Of a DNA stretch of 64,000 nt, positions 56,966-64,000 are shown piece by piece (the stretch's first letter is position 1; the number at the start of each line of letters is the position of its first letter). Made by a program: the position numbers and the translations under genes. The notes under the pieces are model-generated. The model searched no databases and had not been told where the DNA came from. It saw only the letters and a program-made list of their open reading frames with translations. Source of the stretch: Trochalopteron elliotii (lineage: Eukaryota > Chordata > Aves > Passeriformes > Leiothrichidae); NCBI GenBank assembly GCA_024734555.1, contig JANPWX010000010.1, positions 2,081,027-2,145,026 of the forward strand, in the 5' to 3' direction.

Positions 56966-59900
56966 TGTGTAGTAGTGTAAATCTGTTGGTGTATCTTGCA
57001 TGACCACTGAATATTTAAGCTGTTCTACTTTATCCCAGGGGCACTGAACTGGCAAAAAAAGTACTTATTGATGATTTTCAAAAATCCAAGTGTACTATTT
57101 TTAAAGAATGAAAGGTGACGTAACTGCTCAGCATTGTTTCAAGGAGCATAAAACTTTTGTTTTAAAATGGGCTTGCCTTGAACATGTTCTGCTCTGATCA
57201 AACTATGCAGCTGATAACCTCAAAAACAATCTCCTTTAGGTCTGCAGTAGTCTTCAAAGTACCAGCTTCTAAAACTTGTGATTTTTTTCACTGATTAAAT
57301 GACACAGAAACAAGTGGTGACATCTATGATTGGCTCATATTTAAAGCTGGTAAAAAATCAAGCTTTAAGAATAATATTTTCATGAAGTGCCTACTTTCTC
57401 AATCTTAATGCACTAAGTTTATTGCCACATCTCTAAACATTGTTTTCTTAAGGCTACTGTATTATTTTTCTCTAAGACCTCCTGACATCAACATTCATGT
57501 CACTCTTGCTAACACCCATCTGACCATTCAGATTAAGCTTCTGGAGGAGTAACTTTATGAAAAAAGGTCACATTTTCAAGTACTCATGTACAGGACCTTG
57601 ACATAAAGGCAACGTAAGCTGCAGGAAATTAAAATTTATGCTGTCATTCCACAAAGGAATTTTCCTGTGGTTGAATCTGCTCTCTTTGTACAGTTACCTG
57701 CTGCAAGCCACTCTTTGGTAAAGAGCTGCATGGTGTTTTGAATTAGTATTTATCCTAATAACCACATAAACATTTTACTTCATTTTTTGTGGGTGATGTT
57801 CATTCACAGAAGTACTTGCTGCTACAACATCTTTGCTCTGAAGCTGTTACTTCAAACAAAGGCAGATATAGGAACATAAAGAAGACAAAAACATTGCTAT
57901 TATTATTCATCAGTTTACATTTATTGAGAAAAACCATACAAAAAACCATTATACAGTTAATGTGTACCCATATTACATACAATGTCAATGCAAGCTCAAA
58001 ACCACATTTTTGTAAAGCATTCAATTTACCTCAAGTCCAAGCTGCATCTCCCTAAGACACTGTTCCCATCACAGTTGCCTTTTAAAGCCAATCTTCTGTA
58101 TACACACGGGTAGTTTCTGCAGAGAACACTTTTCTCAGGACGAAAAGGCATTTCACATGCACGCAAGAGAAATATTTGTGCATACACAAGAGTTTCTTAA
58201 GCTATTACTAGGGAAGAGGGAATCCTGTCAATTGCACGCTTTCTGAAAAGCCCAGTCCTCCCTTCCTCCCCCCACTTCCAGAAAAAAAGCAAAATGGAAA
58301 AGCTTTTGGCATGCAATGGAAAATTTAAGAATTACTTTGGAAAAGAACAGGGGAGAAACAGTTTCTACCATCCAATAAAATACCACTAGTAAAAAGATTA
58401 AATACTTCAAGATAGGCTGTGTAACTGAACTGTGATGCTGTCTGCCTGGACAAGTGAAACAGATGACTTACTACACTAAAGAGTATCCACCTGGTATTCT
58501 GTTCCATGTCCTAATAAAGTGTAGGCTGCAGAAAGTGGTATGAAAATGCTTTTCCTACTTGGAACATTATGCCTCCTTTTAGAACTTTTCTTACTTTTCA
58601 CATTCATTGTGGGACACTAAGCAGTGAGGTGGGGTAAGCAAGAAACACATTTCAAGACACCTTTTGGACAAGTTCACTGCATTTCTAAGCAAGTCCAGTT
58701 ATCTTTTTGGCTACTGGGGTAACTCAAATAATCTACTGTTGTCCCAGGAACTCTGAGTTTGGAGACAGGGTTGAAAAAGAAACACTATGCTCTGCACAAA
58801 CTCCCATGCCTGTAAGCCCTGCAGTGAGACAGCTGGAAGCCAATACACCTCAAAGGCTACACACAAGAACATCTCACCTTCCACACACTAGCAACATCCC
58901 AATACACTGGCTTTTTCTTCTCTTTCTCCTCCCACAGGCTAAATTAACAACTGAAAGACTGTTCAGATATCTTAGGAGTAACAGTTGAAGGAAAAAGTAC
59001 CATGAAAACAGGAACTGAAAAAATGACTCACCCCCACACTAAGTCCACAGTATCAAAATCCAAATGGTACACACCTACCCCTCTTCTCATGTCAAAAATG
59101 AAGTTACATGTTAAGCTACAGATGAAATACTAAGTGGCTTGAGAAACTGAAGCACAACTATTAATTCAGTTCAAAAATTAACTTGACTGTTTAGAAGAAT
59201 CATAAAGTAAAATAGATGGTTTATATTATTAAATCACAGTTTCAAAACTTAACAGATCATGGAACATTTATGGTCAAACAAAGAATACTTTTAAAGAATG
59301 AAAAGTGATCAAAACAAAAATTATACCCTAAATCATTATGTATGGGATACATTTCAAATCTGTTATGCTTTTGCCAATTTTACCTTCTACATGGAGCCCT
59401 TCTATGGTCCATGCTCATCGGCTCACCAATGGCATACACTCAAAGGATTCCTCTTTACTGGTAGTAACTATCTCAGGACCTGATTCTATGAGCTATGATT
59501 TGGTGCTTGCAGCATCTTCAGCACTGTGTGTGAAAATGAAGGCAGTATTTTTGAATATTTTTCTTTAATGTACAGATAAGCAGGACTTTTGAAAGATGAG
59601 CAGCACATTTTAGAAACAAAATAATGAACAAAAAACCCAAATAGATGCTGCTTTATGTTAAGCTAAAAAAAATCAACAACAAAAGCTCAGAACAAAAACC
59701 TGTACCAGACCACCTGTAAGACATTTAACATTTCATACTATCAAAATATTCAGCAATTCAGTTAAAAGTATCAAGATACAGGATACACTGACTGCTATAG
59801 CGATAAAATATTATTTGCTGTGCTGTTAAGATTTAACTGGTGCTCATGCTTTTTCAATTACAACATACTCATCTCAAACTCCAAAATCTCTTTTCCTACC

Positions 59901-62259
59901 ATGTCAAGTATGAATAAGCAAACTAAGTTATCTAAAGATTCCACTAACACACTGTAACTGTAAGACAAGTTATCAAGTTCAGTGATAACAACAAGAAGTC
60001 ATTCTTTACATTTAGATCTTATGGATTAAATGGGAATAGTGCCCTATTATTAAAAAAAAAACATTTGTGAAGGCTGTTGACATTTCTAACCAAAGCAATT
60101 CCTACATATTTTAAAGGTTTTGATTCTTTAACTGCAACAATTATCTATCTGAGGTAAGATAACAAAAATTACTTATTCTGATCAAGCTCAATTACTGCAA
60201 TCTAATAATCTTTTCTAAAAAAAAAAAAAAAAGAAAAAAGAAAAAAATACATATTGACCAGAAATATAAACAGTTGCTTAAAAACTTAAGATTTTTCCAC
60301 TCAAATGGAACCGTGAGTAACAATGCATTTGGGGAAGCAGCAGATTGCTTTTCAATACACAACCACAAAGATCTCACAGGGACAACATTAATGTACTGAA
60401 ATATATCAATTTATATACTTCCTTAGGTTGTGCTTACCTGTTGCTTTTTTGCAGCAGAACCTAAGGTGGAAGGTCTGGGAAGGCACTGTGAAGTATAAAT
60501 AATTGCACTGTTTGCAATTAATAAAGATTTTATACCTTAAATGAATCAAAATCAACAGCCTCCATTTTGTGAATGATAAAGAATCCAGTGAATTTAATTT
60601 TGCTCAATTTAGTACATAATAAATGCACCATTCTGTAAGGTTATCTACAAAATACCATGCAAAAATACCTGAACTATTAAACTTAATACCCTACACTAAA
60701 GATAGCAAATACTGTCCTAGCCTTCTTCAAGCTACCAGCATATTTCCTAATTTTAAAAGGGATAAAAGTAACGCCTTCTATTTCTACAGCACAATACATA
60801 CATTGCTGATTACCTGAAAAAAACTACTTCAGTTTTCAAGCCTTAACTTTTACTTCCCTGTGCAGCCACCCTAAAAAAATTTATTCTCAAAGCAACAACA
60901 TGGTGTTCCAAAAATTAAAGCAATTAACAGTTATAGAATTATTTAAAACATACCTACATCACTACACATCTGCAAACTATCTGGAGACAAAGACAACTCT
61001 ATCTAATAAGTGGTTCCAAAGACTTCAATGTTATGATATGCATACTTTAAAACACCAAATGACAGCTGTCTCAGGAGTACTAATGAAAAAAACTCTTACT
61101 CAGATAAACAGAAACATGATTTTCTTTAGCTATTGCTAAAAGTTTCAGGAATACTTACCCACAAAACTCAGATTATGTGTATGTATATATATAAGCAAAC
61201 CTATGTTTGTGAATTAAGAAGCAATTAAGATTTCCTAAGATACCAGCACTGTATTCCAACATAGTATCACACAAGTACAGCATTTGCATTATGTGGAACA
61301 TTGACAAAAAGATACTGTTGCAGTTCATCAATTTGTCATTCTGATGTACTTACAGTGCAATGCTCCTTGAAGGAACACTCAAGGATGATACACAGCACAG
61401 TCCTCCTCACCCCTATAGAGCTAGTTCTATACTGGCTGGATCAAACCTGCACTTCAACAGACAATGGCAAGACAGACTGTAGTGCATGTAGTCTAATATA
61501 TGCAAAGAGCCAATAAATATGCAAAGAGCAAACATAGGATTTCAAGAGAATCAGCTTTTTAGTATGAGCATTAGAGCAATAAGAAGTTTCAAGTATATAT
61601 AAAAAAATAATCAGTTGATTCAAATACTTGAATATTTACAAAAAGAAGTTATCTGCTCTGCAGGAAGTTCTCAACCACTCCCACCACTCAAACAAAACAG
61701 CGTTTTAAGGACAGACGCAATTTTTGTAACTACTATGCATTACCACATTGACTTTTCTATACTGAATTTTGAAGTGGACTACTTTAAACTGAAGGCTTAA
61801 GCACATTTAAAGTAAGTTTTATACCTAGTCTGAAAAAATCCATAAAATAGTTATGCAGGAACAGTTTTGAAGTACTCAATTAAAAACAAAAGTTATCTGT
61901 TATTGCAGCTGCACAGATCTGAAACAGTGGTCATGTATAAAAGGAAATTTCACTGTTAACGCAATGGAAGTATGCCAAAAGATCATCTTCTTAACCACAT
62001 GCAGTTTTAATCAAGTAGAAAGAAAATTAAGGTGTCAAGATTACTGGTGCTAGGCAGCAAAATACAATGAATGAAAGAGATCCTCCATCTACAGCTATTC
62101 TGCAAGAGGGGAAAAACACGCTAATGACAAGTTTTTAAACTCAACATGGTTTATGGGGGGGGGAAAAAAGCCCAACTCATTTGTGTACAGGTACCTTGAT
62201 TCAGCGTTGCAAATCAATCCTATAATTAATTCTGCATATACCCACATATCCAACTTACC
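56966..62259 (-). other. AT-rich region between convergent NEXN and FUBP1; possible extended FUBP1 3' UTR
   Basis: No coding exon is visible on either strand. Minus-strand AATAAA words (TTTATT on plus) occur at 57920-57925 and 60880-60885. The one at 57920 is followed on the minus strand by a U/GU-rich stretch, so distal FUBP1 polyadenylation could extend this far. A-rich simple tract at 60219-60247. Confidence 0.45.
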
Positions 62260-62608
62260 GACACAGGAGGTTTCATATTATTTATTGTAAAGCACAAAAC
62301 AGGCATTTTAAAAGTGATAAAGTATACATTGAAAAAGTACATTTATATCACAAAGCATTGACCACATAATTGCAAATACATTTGCTGGAATGTGTACATC
62401 TACACTAATACTAAAAACAAACCATTTTTTTCATTTCTACACAGAAATATTACCTCCTATCAGTAGTGATAGATATTTTGTACATTTTCAAAAAACACTA
62501 TTTTTTTTAACCAAAATTAAGATCTTCATCAAGGCGTCTGCATCCATACATTTAACAAAGGTTTTTTCCCCCACACAATGAAGCAAATACTGTATTGTCC
62601 ACTTCTTA
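62260..62608 (-). other. FUBP1: FUBP1 proximal 3' UTR
   Basis: Minus-strand sequence following the FUBP1 stop. AATAAA (TTTATT at 62281-62286 on plus) is followed by a GU-rich stretch (tgtgtcggtaagttgg, minus strand), suggesting a short 3' UTR ending near 62250. The same stretch contains a consensus 5' splice site at 62258. Confidence 0.6.
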
Positions 62609-63133
62609 TTATTGGCCCTGTGCAGAAGAGATACATAAGAGATACACAAAAAGTTAAAGAAAATCCTTTAAATCGAGCTAACTCAGGAGTGAAGCCTTTA
62701 AGAAAGAAAAATCGGTTAATGTAAATGGTGGTGGCTTCTTGCATGGTTTTCAAAACCCTGGGAGGAGAAAGTTTTTCTTCTTTAAAAAAAAAATAAAAAA
62801 TCACCAAACATATGGATAGATACAGAACTCAAGTTATCAGGTAAACAAAGTCATCTACTAATTACTCTCATAGCTATTTCGCTAGAAAAAAAGATGCATA
62901 CCCCAAAGGAACAAAGCAGGAGACATGCAAAAAAATATCTACAACCACTGAGACGGAAGCCAGCCAAAAACCACTTCAGGACTGTACCTGTGGTGCTGGA
63001 GGATGCTGTGGCATTCCCTGTGGACTAGTCTGGGCGTAGTAGGCTGCCTGCTGCCTGTAGTACTCAGCCCACGCCGCGCTGTAATCTGGCTGACCGCCCG
63101 GAGGAGCCCCAGCGGGGGCAGGAACAGCTTGAC
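62609..63133 (-). CDS. FUBP1: FUBP1 (far upstream element-binding protein 1), C-terminal end, two exons, partial
   Basis: Minus strand. The penultimate exon is 63133-62988 (acceptor ttactgcag, donor CAG|gtacag). It completes a Gly codon and encodes 48 residues: [20 protein letters not shown], then [20 protein letters not shown] and PQHPPAPQ. The last exon starts at 62617 (acceptor cttctgcacag) and encodes GQ, with stop TAA at 62611-62609. This gives PPAPQGQ, the human FUBP1 C-terminus. It is the tyrosine-rich activation region. The KH domains that bind single-stranded FUSE DNA upstream of MYC are encoded beyond 64000. Family knowledge: a nuclear transcription and splicing regulator. NEXN and FUBP1 are convergent, as in human. 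Confidence 0.95.
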
Positions 63134-64000
63134 CTGCAGTAATTAGAATTACACAGCTTTGTTGCTGCAATAAAAAGGAGTAAATTTCAAGATCTCAGTG
63201 TCTAACAAACCACCTAGCAGTATTCCCCCAAGGCTTCTGAATAATTTGTGGCTGCTTTTTTCAGCCTACACTCATCCTATTATTTTAATGTAATGATTCC
63301 CATGTAAATCAAAATTGAGGAACCGTAAGGACAGTTTTTTCTGCCTCTTGATTCATAATCGTGAATCATGTTTAAAGCCTGCTGACCTAAACAACAATAG
63401 CATTTAAATATACACCAAGAGGCAAAACTTTTTGTAATCCACCTAGCCTAATTTTATGTTATTTTACAGACTGCATTCATTAGCTTGGCAGATGCCAATT
63501 CATACGCTTCCCCAGTTCTGGCATCCTTCATTTAATTACAAGGTTATTGCAGGTTACAGTTTTCAAAAAGTGCAGTAATTCTTGTAAATATTTACTCCAC
63601 CACAGATTACAGTCCTGAAACTTGCTTCCACACATTGTGGAAGTTCCAATCCTCTAGAAACAAGACCATGTACAAATACACCCTCTCAGACAGCTCAGAC
63701 TTACTGCTCCTTTCAATAGAATCAACTGACTAAAGTTCCAAACAGTGACAGACTGATATACAGGACTCTTCAGCACATCAAAAAAACAAGCAAAACAATC
63801 AAAAAATTACAGTCAACCTTTCAGTTGTGCTGTTCTGCCACAGGAATCTGTCACAGACATCTTTACTTCCTTTTCTTCCAACTTCAGAAACACCAAATAC
63901 ACCCCTCTTAGTACCACTAATCTTTACAATTTCTGAGAGGTGTTTCTGCAGTTACCACTACAAAATGTACCAGACTAAGCAAAGCAACACTCTCTATGCT
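63134..64000 (-). other. FUBP1: FUBP1 intron (partial, runs off the window)
   Basis: AT-rich sequence upstream (minus strand) of the penultimate exon. I looked for the preceding exon, which should encode a DYTKAWEEYYKK-like motif, and did not find it, so it lies beyond 64000. Confidence 0.7.

Noticed and set aside
62976..62987. Read-through FUBP1 C-terminus (PQVQS) from the penultimate exon
   Set aside because: The donor CAG|gtacag and the downstream exon giving PPAPQGQ match the known FUBP1 terminus, so the read-through form is at most intron retention.
1..64000. A previously undescribed multi-gene biological system
   Set aside because: The window is accounted for by three well-known, functionally unrelated vertebrate genes in conserved synteny. 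Remaining novelty is limited to isoform and RNA-level candidates listed above.

Overview
This is an ordinary vertebrate nuclear locus, almost certainly from a bird. The evidence is CR1 LINE fragments (characteristic CR1 3'-end sequence at about 2.5, 7.9 and 55.8 kb), low interspersed-repeat density, AT-rich introns with GT-AG boundaries, and proteins very close to human orthologues in the conserved gene order MIGA1-NEXN-FUBP1 (human 1p31). There are two assembly gaps: 3 N at 6461-6463 and 375 N at 34703-35077. The species cannot be named from the sequence alone.

Layout. (1) 387-~32515, plus strand: MIGA1 (mitoguardin 1, FAM73A), a mitochondrial outer-membrane protein. Fifteen coding exons join in frame to about 601 codons, with stop at 30763-30765, then a 3' UTR of about 1.7 kb with several AATAAA signals. 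(2) ~32.5-41.4 kb: intergenic or 5' noncoding territory. It holds a CpG-island-like segment interrupted by the large gap (34.63-35.35 kb) and a second GC-rich block (40.92-41.16 kb). Both are candidate promoters or first exons for NEXN. (3) 41436-~56965, plus strand: NEXN (nexilin), an F-actin-binding protein of striated muscle. Twelve coding exons join in frame to 673 codons, with repeated K-phi-K..FE motifs in charged helices and a C-terminal I-set Ig domain. (4) 57.0-62.6 kb: AT-rich sequence between the convergent tails of NEXN and FUBP1, probably including an extended FUBP1 3' UTR. (5) 62609-63133, minus strand: the last two coding exons of FUBP1 (FUSE-binding protein 1), whose remaining exons lie beyond the right edge.

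The three genes are unrelated in function (mitochondrial/ER contact and fusion; sarcomere and actin; nucleic-acid-binding transcription and splicing factor) and are linked only by ancient synteny. I found no undescribed multi-gene system. The points worth checking are at isoform and RNA level: an in-frame 40-codon alternative acceptor in MIGA1 directly after a VAP-binding FFAT-like motif; a possible unannotated 66-nt, phase 0-0 cassette exon in NEXN; two possible NEXN C-termini; a consensus 5' splice site in the FUBP1 3' UTR that could make transcripts NMD-sensitive; and two perfect inverted repeats in noncoding DNA. Exon boundaries were set by splice consensus, reading-frame continuity, and agreement with remembered human orthologues. 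No alignment or database search was run.
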